Positions 16,726 to 25,240 of a stretch of 64,000 nucleotides of DNA are shown here, piece by piece. Both the position numbers and the translations under genes were made by a program. Source of the stretch: Oceanimonas doudoroffii (GTDB taxonomy: Bacteria; Pseudomonadota; Gammaproteobacteria; Enterobacterales; Aeromonadaceae); the NCBI RefSeq assembly GCF_002242685.1, contig NZ_NBIM01000001.1, positions 558,001 to 622,000 of the forward strand, given 5' to 3'. The notes beneath the pieces were generated by a model that was not told where the DNA came from, made no database searches, and saw only the letters and a program-made list of their open reading frames with translations. The number at the start of each line of letters is the position of its first letter. Position 1 is the stretch's first letter.

Positions 16726-19280
16726 TAGGACTCGTCTTCCGGTTCTGATTGGTTGGACGCCGCGGCACGTCGCGCCTTGGCCTTGGCCACGGCGGCACGA
16801 ATGGCGGCCTTTTTGTCGTCATCGGCGGGCGCGTCCTTGCCCTCGACCTGCTCTGATTCCTTGGCGGCTTTGCGCGCCTTGGCGGCCGCTACTGCGGCTT
16901 TCTTGTCGACGACGGGGGCGTCGGCCTCTGCGGGTTCGCCTTGCTCGGCCTGCTGTGCCGCCTTGCGGGCCTTGGCGCGAGCGACGGCGGCGGCCACCGC
17001 GGCTTTTTTGTCGTCGACGGGGGCGTCGGTCTCTGCGGGTTCGCCTTGCTCGGCCTGCTGTGCCGCCTTGCGCGCCTTGGCGCGGGCAATGGCGGCCGCT
17101 ACTGCGGCTTTCTTGTCGTCGACGGGGGCGTCGGCTTCGGCCGGTTCATTTTGCTCGGCCTGCTGTGCCGCCTTGCGGGCCTTGGCGCGGGCGACGGCGG
17201 CGGCCACCGCGGCTTTTTTGTCGTCGACGGGGGCGTCGGTCTCTGCGGGTTCGCCTTGCTCGGCCTGCTGTGCCGCCTTGCGCGCCTTGGCACGAGCGAC
17301 GGCGGCAGCCACCGCGGCCTTTTTGTCGTCGGCGGGGGCGTCGGCCTCTGCGGGTTCGCCTTGCTCGGCCTGCTGTGCCGCCTTGCGGGCCTTGGCGCGG
17401 GCAATGGCGGCCGCTACTGCGGCTTTCTTGTCGTCGGCGGGCGCGTCGGCCTCAGCAGGTTCGCCTTGCTCGGCCTGCTGTGCCGCCTTACGGGCCTTGG
17501 CGCGGGCTACCGCAGCGGCCACGGCCGATTTTTTATCGTCGTCGGCAGCGCTGGCCGGCGCCTCGCTGCCGGTGTCGGTCTGGGCGGCCTTGCGCGCCTT
17601 GGCCCGGGCGATAGCAGCGGCTACCGCAGAGGATTTGTCATCGGTCGCCGGTGACGCGGCAACGGCTGCCTTGCGCTCCCGGTTGCGACGGGCTTCTTCC
17701 TTGCGGGCGGCGCGGGCGGCGGCCATGTCGTCGGTGCTTTCAGCCTGCTGGCGGGCCTTGACCCGGGCCAGGGCTGCCGCCACCGGATCTTCGCCACCGG
17801 CGGCCGCCTGTTCGGCCATGCGCGCCTTGCGTTCGGCGGCGGCCTTTTGCTGGCGCTCCTGACGCTCCACCTTTTCCCGTTCCAGCCGGGCCTGGCGGGC
17901 CTCAAAGCGTTTCTTGGCGTGCTCGGCCAGCTCCGCTTCCCGCTGGGCCTGACGAATGTCGGCCTTGGCTACCCGGTAATACTGCACCAGCGGGATCTGG
18001 CTGGGGCATACCCAGGCGCAGGCGCCGCACTCGATACAGTCGAACAGGTTGTGGCTGTTGAGCTTGTCGTGTTCATTGGCCCTGGCATGCCAGTACAACT
18101 GCTGGGGCAGCAGGCTGGCCGGGCAGGCATCGGCACACTGGCTGCAGCGAATACAGGGCTGCTCTTCCACCGGCGGCGACAGCTCATGCTGGCTGGGCGC
18201 CAGCACACAGTTGCTGCCCTTGATCACCGGGGCGGCGGCGGTATGCAGGGTAAAGCCCATCATGGGGCCGCCCATGATCACCCTGGGCTCGGGGCCGGGG
18301 GTAAAACCAAAGCGCTTGAGCAGGTAGCGCACCGGGGTGCCAATGCGTACCCAGGCGTTGCATTTTTCCGCAAAACATTCGCCGGCAATGGTGACCACCC
18401 GCTGGATCAGCGGCTCGTCGTCGATCACCGCGCGTTTCACTGCAAAGGCGGTGCCCACGTTCTGCACCACAATGCCAATGTCGGCGGGCAGGCCGTTGTG
18501 GGGCACCTGCTGGCCGGTAATGATTTCAATCAGCTGCTTTTCACCGCCAGAGGGGTATTTGGTGGGCACGGGCACCACCAGTACCTGCTCGCTGGTATTG
18601 GCTTCACGCAGCGCGTCCAGGGCCTCGGGCTTGTTGTCTTCCACCGCAATCACGGTCAGCCCGGGCTGCACAATCTGGCGCAAAATGGCCACGCCGTGAA
18701 GAATGTCACCGGCGTGCTCGCGCATCAGCCGGTCGTCGGCGCTGATATAGGGTTCGCACTCCACGGCATTGATGATCAGGGTTTCAATGGCCTTTTTGCG
18801 CGGGCGCAGTTTGACGTGGGCCGGAAAGCCGGCGCCGCCCAGGCCGGTGATGCCGGCCTCGTGAATGCGTTCCAGCAGCACGTCGGCGCCGAGGGCCTCG
18901 ATATCGCTCATGGGAAAGCGCGGGCGCCATTCGTCCTTGCCGTCGGGGGCGATAATGACGCACTCGCCATCCAGTCCGGACGGATGACACAACGGGCGGT
19001 GCTCAATGGCGACAACGGTGCCCGAGGTGGGGGCATGCACCGGAATCATCATGGGGTTGTCGGCGTCGGTCAGGCGCTCGCCCTTGAGCACCCGGGAGCC
19101 CACCTTGACCCGCAGCCGGGCGGGCTGGCCGATATGCTGGCGAATTTGCAGCACCAGCTCGTCGGGCAGGCCGGCGTCGACGATGGGGTTGATATTGGCC
19201 GGCGCCTTGCGCTCGGGCGGATGAATGCCGCCATGAAAGTCGTGCAGTTTGCCTGCCTGAAGATTCGCTAACAGCGACAT
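16725..19280 (-). CDS. rsxC: RsxC/RnfC NADH-binding subunit with expanded repeat tail
   Basis: An 851-residue protein, longer than E. coli RsxC (about 740). Residues 1-450 carry the NADH/FMN domain (GGAGFPAHVKL, VGTAFAVKRAV) and two ferredoxin-type clusters, CIRCSQCADACP and CIECGACAWVCP. From about residue 470 there is a charged coiled coil, then from about 570 a series of near-identical 35-residue units rich in Ala, Lys and Arg (KKAAVAAAVARAKARKAAQQ). Such Ala/Lys repeats are known in gamma-proteobacterial RsxC, but this tail is unusually regular. TAAATG joins it to rsxB. Confidence 0.96.
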   Translation of the reverse strand: MSLLANLQAGKLHDFHGGIHPPERKAPANINPIVDAGLPDELVLQIRQHIGQPARLRVKVGSRVLKGERLTDADNPMMIPVHAPTSGTVVAIEHRPLCHPSGLDGECVIIAPDGKDEWRPRFPMSDIEALGADVLLERIHEAGITGLGGAGFPAHVKLRPRKKAIETLIINAVECEPYISADDRLMREHAGDILHGVAILRQIVQPGLTVIAVEDNKPEALDALREANTSEQVLVVPVPTKYPSGGEKQLIEIITGQQVPHNGLPADIGIVVQNVGTAFAVKRAVIDDEPLIQRVVTIAGECFAEKCNAWVRIGTPVRYLLKRFGFTPGPEPRVIMGGPMMGFTLHTAAAPVIKGSNCVLAPSQHELSPPVEEQPCIRCSQCADACPASLLPQQLYWHARANEHDKLNSHNLFDCIECGACAWVCPSQIPLVQYYRVAKADIRQAQREAELAEHAKKRFEARQARLEREKVERQERQQKAAAERKARMAEQAAAGGEDPVAAALARVKARQQAESTDDMAAARAARKEEARRNRERKAAVAASPATDDKSSAVAAAIARAKARKAAQTDTGSEAPASAADDDKKSAVAAAVARAKARKAAQQAEQGEPAEADAPADDKKAAVAAAIARAKARKAAQQAEQGEPAEADAPADDKKAAVAAAVARAKARKAAQQAEQGEPAETDAPVDDKKAAVAAAVARAKARKAAQQAEQNEPAEADAPVDDKKAAVAAAIARAKARKAAQQAEQGEPAETDAPVDDKKAAVAAAVARAKARKAAQQAEQGEPAEADAPVVDKKAAVAAAKARKAAKESEQVEGKDAPADDDKKAAIRAAVAKAKARRAAASNQSEPEDES
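16850..17560. repeat. 105-bp tandem repeats inside rsxC
   Basis: The block around TTGCTCGGCCTGCTGTGCC recurs at a regular 105-bp spacing six times between about 16939 and 17487 (35 codons each), with diverged copies on both sides. Neighbouring copies are nearly identical in DNA, which points to recent unequal recombination or conversion rather than ancient duplication. Confidence 0.9.
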
Positions 19281-19835
19281 TTAATTTACCTGCTTGATGG
19301 CAATGGGCTCGAGCTGCCATTTCCAGTTGTCGGGGGTAACCTTCACCGGCACCATTTCAATACAGTCGGTGGGGCAGGGATCCACGCACAGATCACAGCC
19401 GGTACACTCACTGACAATCACGGTGTGCAGCGCCTTGGTGGAGCCGACAATGGCGTCCACCGGGCAGGCCTGAATACACTTGGTGCAGCCAATGCACATG
19501 TCTTCGTGAATAAAGGCGACCTTTTTCACCGGCTCGGCGGCTTCCTCGCCCATGGCCTGGGGCTCGACCCCCATGAGGTCGGCCATCTTGCGCATGGTGG
19601 CGTCGCCGCCGGGCACACATTTGTTGATGTCGTCACCGTTGGCCACGGCCTCGGCATAGGGACGGCAGCCGGGATAGCCGCATTGGCCGCACTGGGTTTG
19701 CGGCAGCAGTTCGTCGAGCTGCTCGACGATGGGATCCGACTCCACGCGAAAGCGCACGGCGGCAAAACCGAGCACCAGCCCGAAGATCAGTGCCAGCAGC
19801 GCCAGCACAACAATGGCGATAAGAATGTGTGTCAT
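19281..19835 (-). CDS. rsxB: RsxB/RnfB iron-sulfur subunit
   Basis: The 184-residue protein has an N-terminal membrane anchor, a four-Cys cluster motif [19 protein letters not shown] (about residues 48-66), and two ferredoxin [4Fe-4S] motifs [12 protein letters not shown] and [12 protein letters not shown]. It passes electrons from RsxC toward the membrane subunits. Gene order and one- to two-base spacing to rsxA and rsxC confirm it. Confidence 0.97.
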   Translation of the reverse strand: MTHILIAIVVLALLALIFGLVLGFAAVRFRVESDPIVEQLDELLPQTQCGQCGYPGCRPYAEAVANGDDINKCVPGGDATMRKMADLMGVEPQAMGEEAAEPVKKVAFIHEDMCIGCTKCIQACPVDAIVGSTKALHTVIVSECTGCDLCVDPCPTDCIEMVPVKVTPDNWKWQLEPIAIKQVN

Positions 19836-19836
19836 C

Positions 19837-20418
19837 TCAGAACCTGACCAGTCCGGTAAAGCCCATAAAGGCCAGTGACATCAGGCCGGCGGTGATCATG
19901 GCCAGCGCCGGGCCGCGAAAGGGGGCGGGCACATCGGCACCGGCCAGGCGCTCGCGCATGGCGGCAAACAGCACCAATACCAGGGAAAAGCCCAGCGCCG
20001 CGCCAAAGCCGTACACCAGGCTCTGCATAAAGTTGTGCTGCTCGTTGATGTTGAGCAGGGCCACCCCCAGCACGGCGCAGTTGGTGGTGATCAGCGGCAG
20101 AAAGATGCCCAGCAGGCGATACAGGGTAGGGCTGGTTTTGTGCACCACCATTTCGGTGAACTGCACCACCACGGCGATCACCAGAATGAACGACAGGGTG
20201 CGCAGGTAGAGCAGATCCAGCGGCATCAGTATGTACTGGTTCACCAGATAGGAGCAGGCGGCGGCCAGGGTCAGCACAAAGGTGGTGGCCAGGCCCATGC
20301 CAATGGCAGTTTCCAGCTTGCCCGACACCCCCATAAAGGGACACAGGCCAAGAAACTTCACCAGAACGAAGTTGTTGACCAGCACGGTGCCGACAAACAG
20401 CAGCAGGTATTCAGACAT
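19837..20418 (-). CDS. rsxA: RsxA/RnfA membrane subunit, first gene of the rsx operon
   Basis: The 193-residue product matches the length and start of E. coli RsxA ([30 protein letters not shown]) and has about six spans, pairing with RsxE to hold the central iron site. ATG 20418 is chosen over a GTG two codons upstream because it gives the family start. The operon promoter should lie in the 78-bp gap before the TauE-like gene, or further upstream if the two are co-transcribed. Confidence 0.96.
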   Translation of the reverse strand: MSEYLLLFVGTVLVNNFVLVKFLGLCPFMGVSGKLETAIGMGLATTFVLTLAAACSYLVNQYILMPLDLLYLRTLSFILVIAVVVQFTEMVVHKTSPTLYRLLGIFLPLITTNCAVLGVALLNINEQHNFMQSLVYGFGAALGFSLVLVLFAAMRERLAGADVPAPFRGPALAMITAGLMSLAFMGFTGLVRF

Positions 20419-20496
20419 GATCACTCGGCAATCCAGAAAGACGGCCGGTATTATCGGACTTTATGCCTCGTTTAACAATGGCGGTGGCCCGCAGTT

Positions 20497-21222
20497 TCAG
20501 GTCAAGGTATTGATTAACATACCGATCACGGCAAGGGTACAGAGCGACAACGAGCCATAATGCATGACCGGGCGCGACACCAGGTGCAGGCTGCGCACCG
20601 CCACCCAGTTGCCCAGCAGGGCGGCGGGGGCCAGGGGCAGGGCCATCTCCAGGTGCGCCTGGGTCAGAAAACCACCCGTGGTCAGGGCCCCCACCGACAT
20701 CAGGGTCGACACCACAAAAAAGCCCGCTAGGTTGGCACGAATGCGGTGCATGTCGGCGCCGTGCATCACCAGCACCATGGGCGGGCCGCCTATGGTGGTG
20801 CTGGTGCCCATCACCCCGGAGAGAAAGCCCCCCAGGGCCATATTGGCCTTGGTCATGGGCAGGGCCACGTCTTTCAGCCGCACCACCACGCCCAGCATGA
20901 TGGTGATGGCAATCAGCACCGCCAGCCACTTGATGGGCAGCACCATCAGCAGCCATACCCCCACGGCACTGCCGGGTACGCGCGCCAGCAGCGCCGGCGC
21001 CAGCAGGTTGAGCTCCAACCCCTTGCGAAAACGCCAACCGTTCACTAGGCACATGACCAGCAGCACCAGCATCAGCGGGCCGGGTACCAGGGCGGGATCC
21101 AGATAAAACAGAATGGGGGCGGCCACCACCGCCATGCCAAAGCCAATGGCGGTCTGCACATAGGCGCCGGTGAAGCAGGCCAGGGCGGCCAGAACAAGAG
21201 TGAAAGTGTCCACTTGGGTCAT
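20497..21222 (-). CDS. TauE/SafE family permease (sulfite/organosulfonate exporter family)
   Basis: A 241-residue membrane protein with about eight spans in two halves, each with the TauE/SafE pattern (QTAIGFGMAVVAAPILFYLDP; GFLSGVMGTSTTIGGPPMVL). The family moves anions such as sulfite or sulfoacetate, but the substrate here is unknown. It lies upstream of rsxA on the same strand. Confidence 0.88.
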   Translation of the reverse strand: MTQVDTFTLVLAALACFTGAYVQTAIGFGMAVVAAPILFYLDPALVPGPLMLVLLVMCLVNGWRFRKGLELNLLAPALLARVPGSAVGVWLLMVLPIKWLAVLIAITIMLGVVVRLKDVALPMTKANMALGGFLSGVMGTSTTIGGPPMVLVMHGADMHRIRANLAGFFVVSTLMSVGALTTGGFLTQAHLEMALPLAPAALLGNWVAVRSLHLVSRPVMHYGSLSLCTLAVIGMLINTLT

Positions 21223-21357
21223 GGTTGGCTCGGCAAAAATAAGGGAATGGGGCCATTATGGCCATTGCCTGTGACAATCAGAAGCCGAATCGGCGCTGGT
21301 ATTATCAATAATGTGGGCTGGCACCAAATAAGCTATCAGCGGTAGGCTGTCAGAGCG

Positions 21358-21439
21358 GTAGGTTGTGATGAGCGAAGCGAATCCCAACAGTCCGCAATCG
21401 CCTTTGTGTTGGAATTCGCTGAAGCTCATTCCAACCTAC
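21358..21439. repeat. 82-bp interspersed inverted repeat, copy 2
   Basis: Same length and arm sequences as copy 1 (GTAGGTTGTGATGAGCG ... CATTCCAACCTAC) with a different centre. It lies just downstream of pfkA and is preceded by a short duplicate GCGGTAGGCTGT. Confidence 0.85.
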
Positions 21440-21462
21440 CCAAGGGCCGAAGAGCTCAGCAC

Positions 21463-22425
21463 TCAGAACAGCGTGTTCGACAGCTGATACATTTCTTCGT
21501 TGAACGGACGGCGCAGGTGCTTGATGCAGTCGATAATATCGTGGTGCACGATATGGTTGTTCTGCAGCCCCATGCAGCGCCCGCCCAGGCCTTCCAGCAG
21601 CAACTCCACGGCGTGGGCGCCCATGCGGCTGGCCATGATGCGATCCGCCGCCGTGGGCGTGCCGCCGCGCTGAATGTGACCCAGAATGGTGGCGCGGGTG
21701 TCCCGGCCGGTGGCGGCCTGAATGTCCTTTGCAAGCTGATTGACGTCACAGACGTTTTCGCAGATGGCCACAATGGCGTGCTTTTTGCCTTTGGCCACCC
21801 CTTCGTGGATCTGCTGGATCAGCTCGTGCTGATCAAAGGCCACCTCGGGCACGATCACGTATTCCGCGCCCCCGGCCACGGCGGCAGAGGAGGTGAGATC
21901 GCCACAGTGGCGGCCCATGATCTCCACCACCGAAATGCGGTTGTGCGAGCTGCAGGTATCGCGCAGCCGGTCAATGGCTTCCACCGCCACGTTGAGGGCG
22001 GTATCAAAGCCAATGGTGTAGTCGGTGCCGGCAATGTCGTTGTCGATGGTGCCGGGAATGCCGATGCAGGGAAAGCCCATCTCGGTCAGCCGCATGGCGC
22101 CCATGTAGGAGCCGTCGCCGCCGATCACCACCAGGCCATCGATGCCGTGTTTTTTCAGGTTCTGCACCGCCTCGACCCGAACCGCTTCTTCCTTGAATTC
22201 GGGAAAGCGGGCCGAGCCCAGAAAGGTGCCACCCCGAGTGATCACGTCCGACACACTATGGCGGTCGAGGGGAACTATCTGATCCTGATGCAGCCCCGCA
22301 TACCCGTTCTGAATGCCAAACACCTCCAGCCCGTGATGCAGGCCGGCACGCACCACGGCGCGAATGGCGGCGTTCATGCCGGGGGCATCACCGCCGCTGG
22401 TGAGCACACCAATTCGTTTGATCAT
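21463..22425 (-). CDS. pfkA: 6-phosphofructokinase I
   Basis: A 320-residue glycolytic enzyme, the usual length. ATP site [22 protein letters not shown], the GGDGSYMGA loop, the catalytic [20 protein letters not shown] segment and EIMGRHCG are intact. ATG 22425 with GAGGAACTAT upstream is chosen; the frame is open six codons more. Flanked by copies of the interspersed repeat on both sides. PfkA phosphorylates fructose 6-phosphate; tpiA, another glycolytic gene, is next. Confidence 0.97.
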   Translation of the reverse strand: MIKRIGVLTSGGDAPGMNAAIRAVVRAGLHHGLEVFGIQNGYAGLHQDQIVPLDRHSVSDVITRGGTFLGSARFPEFKEEAVRVEAVQNLKKHGIDGLVVIGGDGSYMGAMRLTEMGFPCIGIPGTIDNDIAGTDYTIGFDTALNVAVEAIDRLRDTCSSHNRISVVEIMGRHCGDLTSSAAVAGGAEYVIVPEVAFDQHELIQQIHEGVAKGKKHAIVAICENVCDVNQLAKDIQAATGRDTRATILGHIQRGGTPTAADRIMASRMGAHAVELLLEGLGGRCMGLQNNHIVHHDIIDCIKHLRRPFNEEMYQLSNTLF

Positions 22426-22470
22426 ATAGTTCCTCGCTTTCATTCCGTCATGCAGGCGTTGCGCACAGAA

Positions 22471-22546
22471 TGTTGGAATTCGTGCCTCATTCCAACCTAC
22501 CAGGACCGGCGTAGGTTGGCGATGAGCGCAGCGAATTCACAACATT
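22471..22546. repeat. Interspersed repeat, copy 3 (arms in swapped order)
   Basis: Contains the right arm (TGTTGGAATTCG...CATTCCAACCTAC, 22471-22500) followed by the left arm (GTAGGTTGGCGATGAGCGC, from 22511). The two arms are thus arranged outward instead of inward, as if two elements abut or one recombined. Confidence 0.8.
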
Positions 22547-22552
22547 CGAACC

Positions 22553-23305
22553 TTATGCGCCGGCGCGAATAATGGCGGCAAACTCGTCGGCCTTCAGCGC
22601 CGCGCCGCCCACCAGGGCACCGTCGATGTCTTCCATGGCGAACAGGCCGGCGGCGCTGTCACCCTTGACCGAACCACCGTACAGAATCTGCACGCCGGCG
22701 GCCACATTGGCGTTCTGTTTGGCCAGAAAGGCGCGAATGGCACTGTGCACACCCTGCGCAATCTCGGGAGTGGCGGTTTTGCCGGTGCCAATGGCCCATA
22801 CCGGCTCATAGGCAATCACGCTGCGGCCCAGGGCCTCGATGCCACACTGATCGATCACTGCCTGCAGCTGGCGTTCAACCACTTCTTGAGTCTCACCCGC
22901 TTCAAACTGCTCCAGGGTTTCGCCAATGCACAGCACCGGCACCAGCGCCTGCTCGAGCACGGCGGCGAACTTGGCGGCCACCACCGCATCGGACTCGCCG
23001 TGCAGGGTGCGGCGCTCGCTGTGGCCCACCAGCACGTATTTCACGCCGAATTCCTTGTACATGGCCGGGGCGTTCTCGCCGGTAAAGGCGCCGCTGTTGT
23101 GCACATCGGCGTCCTGGGCGCCCAGGGCGATGACACTGCCGGCGAGTTCTGCTTCGGCCTGGCCGAGGAACAGCACCGGCGGGCATACCGCCACGGCTAT
23201 CTTGTCGCTTTCGGCGGCGGGGGCCTTGAGGGCAGAAATCAGCTCGCTCACCATGGCCTTGCTGCCGTTGAGCTTCCAGTTACCCATTACCAGAGTCTGT
23301 CGCAT
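22553..23305 (-). CDS. tpiA: Triosephosphate isomerase
   Basis: A 250-residue TIM barrel that interconverts dihydroxyacetone phosphate and glyceraldehyde 3-phosphate. Substrate Lys in GNWKLNGS, catalytic His in LVGHSERR, catalytic Glu in AYEPVWAIGTGKTA and the phosphate loop YGGSVKG are present. ATG 23305 is chosen because AAGGAAACC lies upstream and it gives the standard start MRQTLVMGNWK. Confidence 0.97.
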   Translation of the reverse strand: MRQTLVMGNWKLNGSKAMVSELISALKAPAAESDKIAVAVCPPVLFLGQAEAELAGSVIALGAQDADVHNSGAFTGENAPAMYKEFGVKYVLVGHSERRTLHGESDAVVAAKFAAVLEQALVPVLCIGETLEQFEAGETQEVVERQLQAVIDQCGIEALGRSVIAYEPVWAIGTGKTATPEIAQGVHSAIRAFLAKQNANVAAGVQILYGGSVKGDSAAGLFAMEDIDGALVGGAALKADEFAAIIRAGA

Positions 23306-23406
23306 AAGTGGTTTCCTTTCAGTCAAATGGGGGCATTATAGGGATTCGGCCCGCGCCAAACCACGAGGCGGGCCAAAGTTTGATGTAATTTTTCAACCAA
23401 GTCGGC

Positions 23407-24171
23407 TCATTGTCCACCCAGGCGCATCCACAACCGGCCCAGGTATTCGTGCCAGGCCAGCTCGCTGCGCTCCAGATAGCGGGCCCGCGGCAAATAGGTA
23501 TAAAGCGGCAGGGTGCCGGCGCTTTCCCTGGCCTGATGATCTATGGGGGCGGGAACGGGATGCCCCCCTTCGGCGGCAAACAGCGACATGGCTCTGGGGA
23601 GGTGGCTGGCCGAACTCACCAGCACCGCCCGGCGGCCGGCGATCAGTGGCGCGATGGCGGCAGCTTCCTCGGCGGTGTCCTTGGGCTCGGGCAGCATCAC
23701 GATGCGGGTGGCCTCAATACCAAAGGCTTGCGCCACTTCGCCATAAAGCTCGGCGCTGGAGCGGCCTTCGCCACCGGCATAGCCGCTGACAATCAGCCGG
23801 GCCTCGGGGTGGGCATGAGCCAGCCTGATCCCTTCGCTGATGCGCGCCAGGGCGGCATTGCCCAGCTGGCTTAACAACGGCAGGCGCGGATCGGCGACCT
23901 GGGCCGCCCCCAGCACGATAATGTCATCCACCGGTCCGGTGCCCGCCTCAAAGGGGGCATAGGTGCTTTCCAGCGGAGCCATCAGCGCGTTGGCCACGGG
24001 CCGCGTGCCGAGCAGCATTAATGCCAGAAACGACAGTGCAACCAAGAGTATTCCACTGCGTTTATGGCGCATCAGCAGCAGGATTACACCAAACAACGCC
24101 AAAAAAAGCAGCAGGGGCAGGGGTAAAAGCAGGCTTCCCAGCCATTTTTTCGCCAAAAAGAGGAAGGGCAT
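23407..24171 (-). CDS. elyC: ElyC/YdcF family (DUF218) envelope biogenesis protein
   Basis: A 254-residue protein with two N-terminal membrane spans (residues about 7-55) and a periplasmic DUF218 domain (VDDIIVLGAAQVADPRL, LIVSGYAGGEGRSSAE, LVSSASHLPRAM). It aligns in layout with E. coli ElyC (YcbC), which acts on the lipid carrier/peptidoglycan supply. In E. coli elyC also neighbours cmoM-mukFEB, supporting the call. ATG 24171 is preferred to an upstream alternative start. Confidence 0.88.
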   Translation of the reverse strand: MPFLFLAKKWLGSLLLPLPLLLFLALFGVILLLMRHKRSGILLVALSFLALMLLGTRPVANALMAPLESTYAPFEAGTGPVDDIIVLGAAQVADPRLPLLSQLGNAALARISEGIRLAHAHPEARLIVSGYAGGEGRSSAELYGEVAQAFGIEATRIVMLPEPKDTAEEAAAIAPLIAGRRAVLVSSASHLPRAMSLFAAEGGHPVPAPIDHQARESAGTLPLYTYLPRARYLERSELAWHEYLGRLWMRLGGQ

Positions 24172-24243
24172 GCACTCTCGCATTTGTTAACCGTAGCGGT
24201 TGTGCCAGAATAGCCTTCTTCTTTATCACAAGAAACACCGGTT

Positions 24244-25014
24244 TTGACGCGTAACACCAGCTTCGACGGCAAAAGCCGCACCTTTTCCCGCAATATCTAT
24301 GGCACCACCAAGGGGCAAATTCGCCTGCGGGTGCTGACGCGGGATCTGGCCGAATGGCTGCCCGTTTCTTCGCGTCCGCTGCGCATTCTGGACGCCGGCG
24401 GCGGCTTTGGCCCCGTCTCTCAGCGCCTGGCCGCCGAGGGCCACCATGTGGTGTTGTGTGACCTGTCGGCGGAAATGCTGAATGAGGCGCGCGAGCAGAT
24501 CGCCGAAAAAGGCCTGAGTGCGCACTTCGATTTTATTCACGGCCCCATTCAGTCGTTAACCGTCGCCGATCTCGGCCAATTTGACCTTGTGTTGTGCCAC
24601 GCCGTGCTGGAGTGGGTGGAAGATCAGGCCAGCCTGCTGGCCGGCCTGAATGCGCTGCTAAAACCCGGCGGCCACCTGTCGCTGATGTATTACAACCGCG
24701 ACGGCCTGCTTTACCACAGCCTGGTAAAAGGCAACTTTGATTACGTGCACGCCAACCTGGTCAGAAAACGACGCCAGAAACTGACGCCGGGCTGGCCCTG
24801 TCGGCCTGTCAAGGTAGACGGCTGGCTGAGTGAGCTCGGCTTTGTTATAACCGGGCGCAGTGGCGTGCGGGTATTTCACGATTACATGTCGAACGTGCAC
24901 GGGCCCTTTCCCACCGAGGAAGAAATGATTGAGATGGAGCTGGCCCACTCCCGCACCGAGCCCTTTATGCACCTGGGGCGTTATATGCATATCTTTGCGC
25001 ACAAGGCGTTGTAG
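24244..25014 (+). CDS. cmoM: tRNA 5-carboxymethoxyuridine methyltransferase CmoM
   Basis: The 256-residue S-adenosylmethionine enzyme methylates carboxymethoxyuridine at the tRNA wobble position. It has FSRNIYGTTKGQIRL at the N-terminus, the SAM loop LDAGGGFGPVSQ, CHAVLEWV and GVRVFHDYM, all matching E. coli CmoM (SmtA). There is no ATG near the N-terminus: the only fitting start is the TTG at 24244 (TTG ACG CGT). It precedes mukF by about 225 bp. Confidence 0.93.
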   Translation: MTRNTSFDGKSRTFSRNIYGTTKGQIRLRVLTRDLAEWLPVSSRPLRILDAGGGFGPVSQRLAAEGHHVVLCDLSAEMLNEAREQIAEKGLSAHFDFIHGPIQSLTVADLGQFDLVLCHAVLEWVEDQASLLAGLNALLKPGGHLSLMYYNRDGLLYHSLVKGNFDYVHANLVRKRRQKLTPGWPCRPVKVDGWLSELGFVITGRSGVRVFHDYMSNVHGPFPTEEEMIEMELAHSRTEPFMHLGRYMHIFAHKAL

Positions 25015-25016
25015 GC

Positions 25017-25032
25017 CCCGTTTTAACGGGGA
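25017..25032 (+). terminator. Short hairpin after cmoM
   Basis: CCCCG-TTTTAA-CGGGG just after the cmoM stop. The stem is only five to six pairs and no T-run follows, so it may be a weak terminator or a processing/stability hairpin. Confidence 0.35.
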
Positions 25033-25088
25033 CATGGGTGCTTCATGTTGCACCGCTGCCCCAATAAATGGGGGCCTACAAACAAGCC

Positions 25089-25120
25089 GTAGGTTGGCGA
25101 TGAGCGCAGCGAATCCCAAC
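25089..25120. repeat. Interspersed repeat, copy 4 (single arm)
   Basis: One arm of the repeat family (GTAGGTTGGCGATGAGCGCA...CCCAAC) without a full partner arm. Confidence 0.75.
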
Positions 25121-25150
25121 AATGAGGCAACGCCGGGATCTGCGGAATGG

Positions 25151-25170
25151 ACTCCCGCCTTCGCGGGAGT
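25151..25170. repeat. Short palindrome of the 'CCCGCGAAGGCGGG' repeat class
   Basis: ACTCCCGC-CTTC-GCGGGAGT is a perfect 8-bp-arm palindrome. Related sequences occur at 31706-31745 and 31951-31975 (CCCCGCGAAGGCGGGG), so a second family of short dispersed palindromes exists in this genome. Confidence 0.65.
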
Positions 25171-25240
25171 GACAAATAGCAAAAAACACGCGCCGCCGGG
25201 CCTCTGACCGGGCGGCATTCAAAGTGAAGAGAGCAACACC

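Noticed and set aside
17847..19271. 474-codon open frame on the plus strand opposite rsxC
   Set aside because: GC-rich antisense shadow; the reverse-strand frame is unmistakably rsxC with cluster motifs.
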